NCBI GenBank assembly: GCA_012728855.1
Contig: JAAYEH010000080.1
Coordinates: 1 to 64,000, forward strand
Reading direction: 5' to 3'
DNA: 64,000 nucleotides
Source of the DNA: Rhodopirellula sp.
GTDB lineage: Bacteria; Planctomycetota; Planctomycetia; Pirellulales; Thermoguttaceae
Numbering within the stretch: position 1 is the stretch's first letter; every line of letters begins with the position of its first letter. The notes under the pieces were generated by a model, which worked only from the letters and a program-made list of their open reading frames with translations, was not told the origin of the DNA and did no database searches. The translations under genes and the position numbers were made by a program. Shown here piece after piece: positions 35,990-45,515 of this stretch.

Positions 35990-37777
35990 ATGACCCGTGC
36001 GTGTGTGTTGCTTTGGTGCCTGACCATCTCGTCGCTGCTGATGGCGGAAGGCGAGTCCGCGCCGCCGAACCTCGTCTTCCAGGAAGATTTCGGGCCGGAC
36101 GCGTTGGGGCGCTGGTCTGCGAATTCGGCAAAGCTGTCGATCACGGCCGACGCCGAAAGCGATGGGGACTCGTGTCTTCAGATCGAGGACGCCGGGGGCG
36201 ACAGCCAGGCCTTCCTGCGATTGGCCGTGGAACCGGGCGCGACATACCGGCTGGAAATCGACGGCAAGCGCCCGGCAAAGAATCTTGGAACGTGGTATGG
36301 GTGCGCGGCTGTTTCTGGCACGTCGGGCCGGGGAAACCAAGCGACCTACCTGGCTCGATCCGCTTTCATCGGCGAACCAGATCGCTGGCACCGGCTGTCC
36401 GTGGAATTCTCCAGCCGGGGCACCAGCGTGTATGTAATCCTGACGAGCCAGAACGCCGACGGAGACGTGGTGTGGTATCGGAGGCCGCAGATCTTCAAAC
36501 TGGGTTCCGCGGCGCTGCGGGTATTGCCGCCCGGCGATGAGCCCATACCGCCGACGCAGGCCGTGACCTTGGCCGGCTCGCCCGCGGACATCGGTGAGAT
36601 CTGGGGGCGATCCAACGCCGAGGCCATTCGGCACGACCTGGAGGAATACTATCTGAAGCCGGCCCAATCGAAGGGGATTGCCATCGAGGAGCTGGTGCGC
36701 CGCGCGGACAAGTTCGTGGAACTGGCCGAGCAGCTCGCGCCCCACTGGCTGCCTGAGACGGAAGCCGTGGCGCGGGCGGCAGGCGTCGATCCCAAACTCT
36801 ATCTTGCCTACGTGGGAACGGTGTACCGGGGGTTGTGGGCCGGTGAGGAATGTACCTCCTACGCCATCTCTACGAAGTTTGCTCGCGACGGCGGCATCTT
36901 CTTTCACAAGACCCGCGACAACCAACCGAAGCTGCAGTGCGCGTTTCTGATCGCCAGCGACGTGCCCGGCATCAACCGTTTCATCTCGGTGGGCGACGCC
37001 AGCGTCATCTCAGCGATGATGATGGTCAATGAGAAAGGTCTCGCCGGCTCGGCGGATGTGGGCGGCCTCAAGATCGACACGCCGCGGCACCGCGGGTGGA
37101 TGAATACGGCGATTCTGCGCCACATCGCCGAACGGGCGGGGGACTGCCAGGAAGCGCTGGCCATCGTGCAAGAGTTTGTCAGCAAGGGCTGGTATGCAGG
37201 GGGCGGGCAGGTTGGCACCCACTGGCTTTTCGTGGACGTCAAGGGGCGCATCCTGGAAATATCGCACAACTCCACCCGGCTGGAACACTCGTGGCACGAC
37301 GACACGAAGGTGTACTTCAGCGCGCCGCGAGGCCGGGCCATCGCTCGCCTAGAGGAGGCTGCGCCGCCGGTCGATTTCGCCACGTTCCACAACGTCGCGC
37401 GCGATCCGGCGATGTGCTTTCCGAGTTCGGTTTCCGGCATGTCGGTCCGCATCGACGCGGCGCGCCCCGAGCTGTTGACCCAGGCCTGGATCTCGATGCC
37501 GGCCCGATCGCTTTCCTTCCCGCTGGTCATGGGCGGCGCGGCCACTCCGCTTGCGCTGCTCACCGGCCAGGCCGACGCGGAGGCGCGCCGGAACCACGCC
37601 TCGGCCGCAACCTGGGAACCGATCGAGGCGCTCGCTTTCGGGAACCTGGGTCTGCTCGAAGACCGTGTTCGGCGATTGGCCGAGTCGGGGCGAGAAAGCG
37701 AAGTTGCCCCGGCGATCGACCAGTGGACCCTGGCCACGACTGCCGCGCATCTTGCCATTCTAAGTCCATCCCCCTGA
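35990..37777 (+). CDS. secreted C45-type autoproteolytic acyltransferase/hydrolase with N-terminal sandwich domain
   Basis: The protein is 595 residues. A short Sec leader (CVLLWCLTISSLLMAEG) precedes a beta-sandwich, CBM-like region (about 25-180: LQIEDAGGDSQAFLRLAVEPGATYRLEIDG). A C45-like Ntn-hydrolase follows: GRSNAEAIRHDLEEYY, then EECTSYAIS with the probable self-cleavage nucleophile Cys288, and GTHWLFVDVKGRILEISHN. C45 enzymes (isopenicillin N acyltransferase type) act on amides after autoprocessing. The substrate is unknown. Other C45 proteins start close to the nucleophile, so this long N-terminal extension is unusual. No clear ribosome-binding site is visible. Confidence 0.75.
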   Translation: MTRACVLLWCLTISSLLMAEGESAPPNLVFQEDFGPDALGRWSANSAKLSITADAESDGDSCLQIEDAGGDSQAFLRLAVEPGATYRLEIDGKRPAKNLGTWYGCAAVSGTSGRGNQATYLARSAFIGEPDRWHRLSVEFSSRGTSVYVILTSQNADGDVVWYRRPQIFKLGSAALRVLPPGDEPIPPTQAVTLAGSPADIGEIWGRSNAEAIRHDLEEYYLKPAQSKGIAIEELVRRADKFVELAEQLAPHWLPETEAVARAAGVDPKLYLAYVGTVYRGLWAGEECTSYAISTKFARDGGIFFHKTRDNQPKLQCAFLIASDVPGINRFISVGDASVISAMMMVNEKGLAGSADVGGLKIDTPRHRGWMNTAILRHIAERAGDCQEALAIVQEFVSKGWYAGGGQVGTHWLFVDVKGRILEISHNSTRLEHSWHDDTKVYFSAPRGRAIARLEEAAPPVDFATFHNVARDPAMCFPSSVSGMSVRIDAARPELLTQAWISMPARSLSFPLVMGGAATPLALLTGQADAEARRNHASAATWEPIEALAFGNLGLLEDRVRRLAESGRESEVAPAIDQWTLATTAAHLAILSPSP

Positions 37778-38070
37778 CGGTGGTTTGCTTCCAACGGTTT
37801 GGCGAGCTTACGCCATTTACCGAACGCCGAATCCGCGAAAGCCTTATTCTTCGTCCGCTGGTATGCTAAAGGCCCATGAAACAAACCCTTTCAAATCGTC
37901 CACCCCCTACTGCCATGAGAACAGTATGATGGCATGCATGACTTCGCCAACAAGCTGGACAAACTGATGACTGGGCAGCCCTGCTGGGGGTGTGTCACTG
38001 CGCGTCGAGACGTCCATCATGAACCCTGCTGGCTGCCGGCGAGCTTCTGAATGCGGTGATAGAGTTCAGT

Positions 38071-38374
38071 CAACGTCGACAGAACCGACGACGGCCACTT
38101 GTGCTACACGGAGCCCTGTGTGATCCGCGGGTCGGTGGCGGATGTTCGGGCGCTCCTCGCCGGAGAAGATTCCGAGTCCAGCGGCCTTTCCCGAGTCCAC
38201 CCGATGACCAAGAAGCCGATGAACGACGACAACCGCGGCTGGCCGGAACACGTCGCCTACGCAGGCTACTTCTCGCTGTTGCCGCACGACGGTTTCCGAG
38301 CCTGCACGTGCCCGCGCTGCGCGGCCGAGGTCTTGCGTCTGAGGGACGGAGAGCGCAGCCGGCTCGCCTGACCG
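38071..38374 (+). pseudogene. diverged fragment copy of the DUF4838 gene
   Basis: This stretch is roughly 90% identical to 33959-34262 inside the DUF4838 gene and encodes DRTDDGHLCYTEP, HPMTKKPMNDDNRGWPEHVA and FRACTCPRCAAEVLRL. It has no start codon of its own and ends in a stop after SRLA. The rest of the gap 37778-38690 shows nothing that I can support as a gene. It is the remnant of a second DUF4838 gene or of a tandem duplication. Confidence 0.85.
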
Positions 38375-38690
38375 ATGGACCACCGGACAAGCCGGGTCGC
38401 ATTCCAGACCATCAGAGCGTTCAACGCCAACAAAGGAAAGAACAGCACGTCAAACAGCGCCAAGCCCAGGCCGCGGAGTTTTCCGCCGGAGTGGCAAATT
38501 CCTACCGTCGCTTTGACATCGAAAATCGTTGTTCCAAGAGGCGATGCAAGACTTAAGTCGACAGACCGTTGCTGTTCGGCGGCGCGCACCAGCGGCCATT
38601 GACAACGGATCGCAGCCGGTTCAGACTTGACAGCGCTGCGTTTCGGCTTCCGCGACCGCGCGGAGCGGTCCCATTGAGGAGAACCCACTC

Positions 38691-40238
38691 ATGACCCGCG
38701 CCGTCTTGACCTTTCTCGTGGCAATCGCGGTGCAGTTCGCCTGCAGCACGGAGGCCCCCGCCCAGACCTCCGACCCGCAATCCCCGATCCTCACCCCCAA
38801 GCCGCCTCGTGAGCCGCGGATCAACGGGCCCAAGGTCTATGGATGCCGGCCGGACAGGCCGTTTCTCTACCGAATTCCGTGTACGGGCCAACGGCCGATC
38901 ACCTTCAGCGCCGCCGGGCTGCCCGATTCCATCAAGCTGGATGCGGAGTCGGGCATCCTCGACGGCACCGCGCCGGCAGCGCGGGGCGAGTATCTCGTGA
39001 CGCTGAAGGCCGGCAGCGCGCACGGCGCCGCGGCGCGGCCGTTGAAAATCGTCGTCGGCGATCAGCTCGCGCTGACTCCGGCGATGGGCTGGAATTCGTG
39101 GTACATCCACTATTACCGAGTCACCGATCGCCACATGCGCGAAGCGGCCGACACGATGATCGCCTCGGGAATGGCCGATTTCGGCTACAACTATGTGAAC
39201 ATCGACGACTGCTGGATGGTCAAGCCCGGGTCCGACGATCCGATGATCGGCGGCGAGCCGCGCGACGCCCGAGGCGCCATCCGCTCCAATGGCCTCTTCC
39301 CCGACATGAAAGCGCTGGCCGACTATGTCCACAAGAAAGGTCTCAAGGCCGGGCTCTACACCTCGCCGGGACCACTCACCTGCCAGAAGTATGAAGGAAC
39401 GTATCAGCACGAGCAGATCGACGCGGAGAAGTTCGCCCAGTGGGAGTTCGATTTCCTCAAGTACGACTGGTGCTCGTACGGCAAGGTCGCGGGCGGCAAA
39501 TCGCTCGACGATCTCCAGAAGCCGTACCGCCAGATGGGCGATATTCTTCGCCGGCTCGACCGCGACATCGTCTACAATCTCTGCCAATACGGAATGGGCG
39601 ACGTCTGGAATTGGGGCGGCGAAGTGGGGGGCAATTGCTGGCGGACCACCGGTGACCTCGGGCTGGCCCGTGCCGACCGTCTGCCGGGCTTCTATCACAT
39701 TGGCTTGAGCAACGCCCGTCATTGGCAACACGCACGGCCAGGCCAGTTCAACGACCCCGATTACATCCTTATCGGCTGGGTCGGCCAGGCGGGCAAGCAG
39801 ACCGAGGGCAAGCCGACCACACTCACGCCGAACGAGCAGTACAGTTATATGTCTCTCTGGTGCTTGATGGCTTCGCCATTGATCTTCTCCGGCGATATGG
39901 CCAGGCTCGACCCCTTCACGCTCAATATCCTCTGCAACGCCGAGGTGATCGACATCGACCAGGATCCGCTCGGCCGCCAGGGCCGAATTGTCCGCCAGAC
40001 GGACGAAGAACTGGTGATGGTCAAACCTCTGGAGGATGGTTCGGTGGCACTGGGGCTTTTCAACCTTGGAGAAGACCGACGGGAGATCGGCGTGGATTTG
40101 GCGGAAATCGACGTTGCGAGACGGGCGACCGTCCGCGACCTCTGGCGACAACGGGACATTGGCGCGGCGGAAGGCCGTTGTTCGGCAGAGGTGGGCCGGC
40201 ATGGCGTCACCTTGCTTCGGCTTGCTCACGGACGGTGA
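38691..40238 (+). CDS. secreted GH27 alpha-galactosidase-like enzyme
   Basis: The protein is 515 residues, with ATG after TGAGGAGAAC. A Sec leader (about 1-25) and a putative Ig-type domain (about 50-125: FSAAGLPDSIKLDAESGILDGTAPAARGEY) precede the GH27 barrel. The barrel contains LTPAMGWNSW, YVNIDDCWM, GLKAGLYTSPG, FDFLKYDWC with the nucleophile Asp259, and NCWRTTGDL with the likely acid/base Asp. A C-terminal beta-sandwich ends the protein. It should release alpha-galactose (or alpha-N-acetylgalactosamine) from polysaccharides in the periplasm. It lies ahead of two Gfo/Idh genes, in a carbohydrate-related stretch. Confidence 0.9.
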   Translation: MTRAVLTFLVAIAVQFACSTEAPAQTSDPQSPILTPKPPREPRINGPKVYGCRPDRPFLYRIPCTGQRPITFSAAGLPDSIKLDAESGILDGTAPAARGEYLVTLKAGSAHGAAARPLKIVVGDQLALTPAMGWNSWYIHYYRVTDRHMREAADTMIASGMADFGYNYVNIDDCWMVKPGSDDPMIGGEPRDARGAIRSNGLFPDMKALADYVHKKGLKAGLYTSPGPLTCQKYEGTYQHEQIDAEKFAQWEFDFLKYDWCSYGKVAGGKSLDDLQKPYRQMGDILRRLDRDIVYNLCQYGMGDVWNWGGEVGGNCWRTTGDLGLARADRLPGFYHIGLSNARHWQHARPGQFNDPDYILIGWVGQAGKQTEGKPTTLTPNEQYSYMSLWCLMASPLIFSGDMARLDPFTLNILCNAEVIDIDQDPLGRQGRIVRQTDEELVMVKPLEDGSVALGLFNLGEDRREIGVDLAEIDVARRATVRDLWRQRDIGAAEGRCSAEVGRHGVTLLRLAHGR

Positions 40239-40389
40239 TCTCACGCTCCAAAGGGCTACTCGAAAGACGAAAGTAATCCGGTTTACTGCGCTGATCTCGG
40301 CCGCGTCGTGACTTGGTAGAACAATAGTGATTTGTCCAACCTCGCCGACCGGAAAATCATCGCGCTCATCGACAAGAAAGGGGCCAACC

Positions 40390-41796
40390 ATGTACGGTCA
40401 TTCCTGTCTCCGGCAGCGGCGAACCAGTCGCCGCCGGTTCCTGAAGCAGGCTGCGTCCTGCGCCGCCGCTTTAGGGGTTCCCCGGATCGTGCCGGCCACG
40501 GTACTCGAAAGCAACTCGCCCAGCCAGAGAATCAACCTGGGACTGATCGGCTGTGGCAACCAGAGCACCGTCGACCTCCCGGCGTTCCTCGAGCAGAAAG
40601 ACGTCCAGGTGCTCGCCGTTTGCGACGTTAATCGCGCCAGCCGCGGCTATCTGACTCCCGAGCAGTACCTGGGTCGCGAGCCGGTGCGAGAGACCGTCAA
40701 CAAGCACTATGCGCGAGACACCACTTCGGGCCAGTTTCAAGGCTGCGACGCCCACCACGATTTCCGCGACGTTCTCCAGCGCAGGGACATCGACGCCGTG
40801 GTGGTCGTCGTCCCCGATCATTGGCATGCCCTCGTCACTGTGATGGCCGCCGAAGCGGGCAAGGACATCTACTGCGAGAAACCGCTGTCGCTCTGCATTT
40901 CCCAGGGACAGAAGATGATCGCGGCAGTCCGCCGGCACAAGCGAATCCTGCAGACGGGCAGTCAATTCCGCTCCAGCCCCGACAATCGATTCGCTTGCGA
41001 GTTGGTTCGCAATGGCCGGATCGGTAAAGTCCAACGGGTGCTTACGTTTATTGCCCCGCAGAATGCCGTCGACCCCGGTCCGGGTTGGCAGCCGACGCCG
41101 ATTCCCGAGGGCTTCGACTATGAATTCTGGCTCGGACCGGCACCCTCCGCGCCCTACCACGAGGGACGCTGCTTGTACCGATTCCGGTTCAATCTCGACT
41201 ATTCCGGCGGCCAGACCACCAATTTCGGCGCTCACAGCAACGATATCGCACAATGGGGCCTCGGCACCGACGACACCGGTCCCGTCGAACTCGAAGATCT
41301 CGGCTCCGAGTGGCCGCCCGCGGGGAGCCTCTACACGACAGCCACCAAGGTCGCTTTCCGCGCCCGCTACGCCAGCGGCGTGGAACTGATTTGTGAAACC
41401 CGCGATCCGAAGATGGGCGCCCGGTTCGAAGGTACCGAGGGTTCGGTCCAGTTCGGATTCGGCGGTCTGAAGACCGAACCGGAATCGCTCAAGTCCTCGG
41501 TCATCGGTCCCAACGAAATCCACCTGCCGCGGAGCAATCCGGCGCGGGAAAAGGATGTGTACAAATCCTACGTTCCCGACCATGTCCGCAATTTCCTCGA
41601 CGCGGTAAAGTCCCGCAACGACCCCGTCGGCCCCGTCGAGATCGGCCACCGTACGGCGAGCCTCTGCCATCTGGGCAACATCGCCATGCTGCTGAAACGC
41701 AAACTCCAATGGAACCCGCAGGCGGAACGTTTCGTCAATGACGATGAGGCCAACCAGATGCTTGGCCGACCGATGAGGGCACCATGGCAGCTATGA
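40390..41796 (+). CDS. Gfo/Idh/MocA family oxidoreductase, TAT-exported
   Basis: The protein is 468 residues, with ATG after AAAGGGGCC. RRRFLKQAASCAAALGVPRI is a twin-arginine leader. The Rossmann domain has LGLIGCGNQS and VLAVCDVNR, then the family markers VPDHWHALVTVMAAEAGKDIYCEKPLS (catalytic Lys of EKP) and GGQTTNFGAHSNDIAQWGLG. It is an NAD(P)-dependent sugar or inositol dehydrogenase-like protein, probably holding its cofactor during export. The substrate is not predictable. A second gene of the family lies 1.1 kb downstream, on the other side of an isomerase. Confidence 0.92.
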   Translation: MYGHSCLRQRRTSRRRFLKQAASCAAALGVPRIVPATVLESNSPSQRINLGLIGCGNQSTVDLPAFLEQKDVQVLAVCDVNRASRGYLTPEQYLGREPVRETVNKHYARDTTSGQFQGCDAHHDFRDVLQRRDIDAVVVVVPDHWHALVTVMAAEAGKDIYCEKPLSLCISQGQKMIAAVRRHKRILQTGSQFRSSPDNRFACELVRNGRIGKVQRVLTFIAPQNAVDPGPGWQPTPIPEGFDYEFWLGPAPSAPYHEGRCLYRFRFNLDYSGGQTTNFGAHSNDIAQWGLGTDDTGPVELEDLGSEWPPAGSLYTTATKVAFRARYASGVELICETRDPKMGARFEGTEGSVQFGFGGLKTEPESLKSSVIGPNEIHLPRSNPAREKDVYKSYVPDHVRNFLDAVKSRNDPVGPVEIGHRTASLCHLGNIAMLLKRKLQWNPQAERFVNDDEANQMLGRPMRAPWQL

Positions 41797-41929
41797 ACAC
41801 CGACGTCTTCCGCCTCCACAAAGGCCAAATCGATACCCGCTCGATCCACGGTTCCGGTTTCGGCTATCGCTGGGACGAAATTGGACGGGCACCTGCCTGA
41901 CCCGAGAAAGAAACGAAAGGCATGATCCC

Positions 41930-42817
41930 ATGAAATTATCCCTGTTTTCCGTCAGCTATGCGGGCTACTGGGGTCAGGACAAACTGGATCTGTCGGAGTT
42001 CGTTGCCCGTGCATCACGACTGGGCTACGACGCCGTGATGTTGGCCGGCAAGCGCCCGCACCTGTCAGCGTTGGACGCCGTGCCGGAACGAGTCGCCGCG
42101 ATCAAACGGGATTTGGCCGACCATAGCATCTCGTGTGCTGCGGTGGCCGCATATACCGATCTGTCGCCCGCAGCCGCAGTCGAAATACCGTACGTGGAAA
42201 TGCAAATCGCCTACGTTGAATCAATGGCCCGATTGGCGGCCGAGTTGGACGCGTCGGTTGTGCGCGTTTTCACGGCCTACGAGTCAGCCGGTCACAGCCC
42301 CTATGCCGTCTGGAACGGTGTTGTGACGGCGTTGCGCGAGATGTGCGACCGCGCCGCTGCGTATCACGTCACCCTGGCGATCCAGAACCACCATGATCTG
42401 GCCGTCCACAGCGACGTGCTGCTGGAGTTGCTCGACGACGTTGACCGCCCGAACTGCCGGCTGGGCTTCGACGCATGGTCGCCGGCCCTGCGCGGCGAAG
42501 ACCTCTATGAAGCGGCCAAGAAGATGGCCCCGCATACCGTAATGACAACCAACGCCGATTACGTGCGGTTGCCCCGTTTTCGTTACCGGCCCGAACTGAT
42601 CAATTACGAAAAATGCGAGCCGGATATGGTGCGAGCGGTGAAGTTCGGCGACGGCTTCATCGACTATCCCGCCTTCTTTCGCGGCTTGAAGGAAGGCGGT
42701 TTCGACGGCATCGCCAACTACGAAATGTGTTCGCCCATCCGAGGCGGCGGCGGCTTCACGAACCTCGACGCGTACGCTGCCGCGTACGTCGAGTGGATGC
42801 GCAGGGCCGGCGAATAG
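41930..42817 (+). CDS. sugar phosphate isomerase/epimerase (xylose isomerase-like TIM barrel)
   Basis: The protein is 295 residues. Features in order are LSLFSVSYAGYWG, SRLGYDAVMLAG, VEMQIAYVESMARLAAELDASVVRVFT, LAIQNHHDLAVHSD with metal-binding residues, CRLGFDAWSPAL, TVMTTNADYVR and GFDGIANYEMCSP with the terminal Glu. These are the standard ligands of the AP-endonuclease-2-type barrel. It is cytoplasmic. Flanked on both sides by Gfo/Idh/MocA genes on the same strand, it probably takes part in a keto-sugar or inositol pathway, a common pairing in planctomycetes. Confidence 0.88.
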   Translation: MKLSLFSVSYAGYWGQDKLDLSEFVARASRLGYDAVMLAGKRPHLSALDAVPERVAAIKRDLADHSISCAAVAAYTDLSPAAAVEIPYVEMQIAYVESMARLAAELDASVVRVFTAYESAGHSPYAVWNGVVTALREMCDRAAAYHVTLAIQNHHDLAVHSDVLLELLDDVDRPNCRLGFDAWSPALRGEDLYEAAKKMAPHTVMTTNADYVRLPRFRYRPELINYEKCEPDMVRAVKFGDGFIDYPAFFRGLKEGGFDGIANYEMCSPIRGGGGFTNLDAYAAAYVEWMRRAGE

Positions 42818-42887
42818 CAATTCGGCCGGCCTGTAGAACCAGGCGTATCTTAGAAACCCTAACTCAGGTATCCGGGAGAGATCCACG

Positions 42888-44174
42888 ATGAAGACAGATT
42901 CAAGACGTACCATCCATCGGCGAGAGGTGCTCAAGCGGTTGGCCGCGGCCGGCTGCGCGGCGCCCATGTTCGTGCCGGGCAGCGCCTTGGGCGCGGAGGA
43001 GAAAGCCGCGGCCAGCGAACGAATCACCGTCGGCCACATCGGCGTCGGCAACAGGGGAAGCGCGCTCTTCCGCGAAGTTCAACAGGTGCCCGATTTCCAG
43101 AGTGTGGCTGCTTCCGACTGCTACCAGAACCGCCGCGAGGGCGTAGCCAGGATCTGCAAGGGAAAGGCCTATGCCGATTTCCGCGAACTGCTGGCACGAA
43201 ACGATATCGATGCCGTCTACATCGCCACGCCCGACCACTGGCACGTGCCCATCGGCATCCTCGCCGCCAAGGCCGGCAAGGACGTCTACATCGAAAAACC
43301 GTTGGGAGTGACGCTGCAAGAGGATGTGGCGATCGAGAAAGTCCTCGCAGACACGGGCCGGATCTTCCAGTACGGCACCCAACAACGCAGCCTCGCCCAT
43401 TGCTGGAACGGATGTGAACTGGTTCGCCGCGGCGCTATCGGCAAGGTGCATACCATCGAAGTCGATGCGCCGAACGGCGGGGCGGGCGGCTCCACCGCCG
43501 AAGCGCCTCTCCCGGACGGGTTTGACTTCGACATGTGGTGCGGCCCGGCGCCCGCCCGCGCCTACACCACCGACCTCTGCAAACCGCCGGGAACCTATTG
43601 GGTCTACGACTACTCGATCGGCTACCTCGGCGGCTGGGGAGCCCATCCGTTGGACATCATGGTCTGGGGAAGCGATGCCGACGTCAGCGGACTCGTCACC
43701 GTCGAAGGGACCGGCGTGGTTCCCGGCGACGGACTCTACGACACCGTCTACAACTGGGACATGAAAATCAAGCTCGGCGACGTCGAACTGATCTTCCGTC
43801 CCGGAGCAGATCGAACAAAGTTCATCGGCTCCGACGGCTGGATCCAGGTGGCCCGATCCGCCGATCGCAACCTGGCAAGCGATCCCGCCCTCGTGCCGAC
43901 CAAACCCGCCGCACCGCTCGCGCCCAACGACGATAGCCTGCAAGTCAGTCACTCCCACTCGGGTAACTTCGCCGCAGCGATCAGGGCGCGCAAGGCGCCG
44001 GTATCGAATATCCGCGACGCCGTGCGAAGCGACGTGATCAGCCTACTCTGCGATATCGCCGTGCGGACCGGCGAGAAGATCACCTGGGATCCGGCCAAGA
44101 GGGAACTCGTCAACCCCGGCGCGGATGCCCAAGCGATGTTCTCCCGAAAGATGCGTGTACCGTGGACATTGTGA
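42888..44174 (+). CDS. Gfo/Idh/MocA family oxidoreductase, TAT-exported
   Basis: The protein is 428 residues, with ATG after CGGGAGAG. A TAT-type leader (HRREVLKRLAAAGCAAPMFVPG) precedes VGHIGVGNRGSALFREV and QSVAASDCYQNRREG of the Rossmann fold. TPDHWHVPIGILAAKAGKDVYIEKPLG carries the catalytic Lys, and GGWGAHPLDIMVWG the following His motif. It is a distinct paralogue of the gene at 40390, and the substrate is again unknown. The run GH27, Gfo/Idh, isomerase, Gfo/Idh points to sugar oxidation. Confidence 0.92.
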   Translation: MKTDSRRTIHRREVLKRLAAAGCAAPMFVPGSALGAEEKAAASERITVGHIGVGNRGSALFREVQQVPDFQSVAASDCYQNRREGVARICKGKAYADFRELLARNDIDAVYIATPDHWHVPIGILAAKAGKDVYIEKPLGVTLQEDVAIEKVLADTGRIFQYGTQQRSLAHCWNGCELVRRGAIGKVHTIEVDAPNGGAGGSTAEAPLPDGFDFDMWCGPAPARAYTTDLCKPPGTYWVYDYSIGYLGGWGAHPLDIMVWGSDADVSGLVTVEGTGVVPGDGLYDTVYNWDMKIKLGDVELIFRPGADRTKFIGSDGWIQVARSADRNLASDPALVPTKPAAPLAPNDDSLQVSHSHSGNFAAAIRARKAPVSNIRDAVRSDVISLLCDIAVRTGEKITWDPAKRELVNPGADAQAMFSRKMRVPWTL

Positions 44175-44213
44175 GGCAAAAGGCTGGAAACCGAAGGCCG
44201 GAGGAAGCCCGAG

Positions 44214-45362
44214 ATGAGGATACCGCGCGTCTGCCTGGCGGGGGCCTTGGCATGCATGACGATTGGCTTCGGTTGTCGCCGCGATGAGCCGGCTGCCGAG
44301 CCAATGAACATGCCCGCTGCCGAGAGCCCTTCGGCGTCGGTTGGGCTTTCCGACGACCAGAAGGCCGCCATCCAGCGGATGCAGACCACGGGAGCCGGCA
44401 TGGAATTGGACGGCGCCGGGTTCCCCGTCGAGATCGATCTGGCCAGCGAGAGGGTCTTCGCCGACGAGGAACTCGTCCGCGCCGCACTGATGTTCCCAAA
44501 CCTGAAAAGACTTCGCCTGGCGGTCAGTTCGGTTTCCACGGCGACGCTTGCGGAACTTGCGTCGCTCACCGCCCTTGAAGAACTCTACCTGCAGGACGCG
44601 GCAATCGACGACGCCGGACTGGCCACACTGCTGCGGTCCATGCCGAACCTGCGGCGATTGACGCTGCGGCGAGTCCAGGGTGTCACGGATGAGGCACTCA
44701 ATGCCGTGGCCGCCTGCAAGAACCTTGAAGTCGCGGCCCTGATTGAATTGAACCAGTTGACGGGAGCCGGGCTGCAACCGTTGGCCGGCATACCCCGGCT
44801 CCGCTCGCTGGACCTCCGCAACTGCGGACGCCTGGCGGCGGAAGACTTCAAACGCCTGGCCGCGTTTGACGACCTCGTCGAGCTGAAACTCGCAGGACCT
44901 GCGGTGAACGACGCCGTTGCCGAAGCAATCGTCGATCTTCCGCAAGTCCGCTCGCTCACCATCGAGGACGCCGAGATTTCTGCGACGTTCCTCGAAAGAC
45001 TGGCAAGCGACAAGGCGACCGCCGAAAGGCTCCAGACGCTGGCACTGGCTCGCTGCTTCGGGGTCACCGACGAAGCCTTGGCATCGATCGACAAGTTTCC
45101 CAACCTGGAAACGCTCTCCCTCCGCGACATCATGGCCAGCGGCGAGTTTCTTGCCCGGCTCAGCGAGGCCGGAAAGGGGCCCCTGGCGCTGAAGACACTG
45201 ATCGCCACCAACACGTTTTTGGACGACGGAGCCGTCGAACATCTGCCCAAACTCACTCCGAAGCTGGAACGCCTCGATTTGCGAGGCAACCCCGGAATCA
45301 CGGACCAGTCGCGTTCGGCGTTCGCGAAACTGAAACACCTGAAAGACCTCGAGCCTCACTGA
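44214..45362 (+). CDS. leucine-rich repeat lipoprotein
   Basis: The protein is 382 residues. The signal ends in a lipobox (MTIGFGC, Cys about 21), followed by a flexible linker (EPMNMPAAESPSASVG). The rest is about ten leucine-rich repeats of roughly 25 residues, such as FPNLKRLRLAVSSVSTATLAEL, LEELYLQDAAIDDAGLATL, LRSLDLRNCGRLAAEDFKRL and LETLSLRDIMASGEFLARL, of the RI/AMN1-like type common in planctomycetes. Such surface proteins usually bind other proteins. It ends where an antisense uroporphyrinogen decarboxylase-like fragment begins. Confidence 0.87.
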   Translation: MRIPRVCLAGALACMTIGFGCRRDEPAAEPMNMPAAESPSASVGLSDDQKAAIQRMQTTGAGMELDGAGFPVEIDLASERVFADEELVRAALMFPNLKRLRLAVSSVSTATLAELASLTALEELYLQDAAIDDAGLATLLRSMPNLRRLTLRRVQGVTDEALNAVAACKNLEVAALIELNQLTGAGLQPLAGIPRLRSLDLRNCGRLAAEDFKRLAAFDDLVELKLAGPAVNDAVAEAIVDLPQVRSLTIEDAEISATFLERLASDKATAERLQTLALARCFGVTDEALASIDKFPNLETLSLRDIMASGEFLARLSEAGKGPLALKTLIATNTFLDDGAVEHLPKLTPKLERLDLRGNPGITDQSRSAFAKLKHLKDLEPH

Positions 45363-45371
45363 AGCAGTAAC

Positions 45372-45515
45372 GAGACTGGCGTTTCGATACTTCGCGGGCA
45401 GTGTGCCGGCGCGCCGGTTCGCCCGATACCAGAGATCCAGTCGCGGCACCCACGGAATCCGATCCGTCGGCTCGCCATTCAGTGCCGAAAGCATGCGCGA
45501 CTTGTGGCTCGTCAT
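45372..45515 (-). pseudogene. 5' fragment of a uroporphyrinogen decarboxylase-like (UroD/MtaA) gene
   Basis: From an ATG at 45515 the minus strand reads MTSHKSRMLSALNGEP, then TDRIPWVPRLDLWY and GTLPAKYRNASL, the conserved N terminus of UroD/MtaA-family proteins in this phylum. Homology stops after about 48 residues, next to the stop of the LRR gene. Several hundred residues of the barrel are missing, so this is a fragment. It sits directly beside an IS110-type fragment. Confidence 0.65.
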
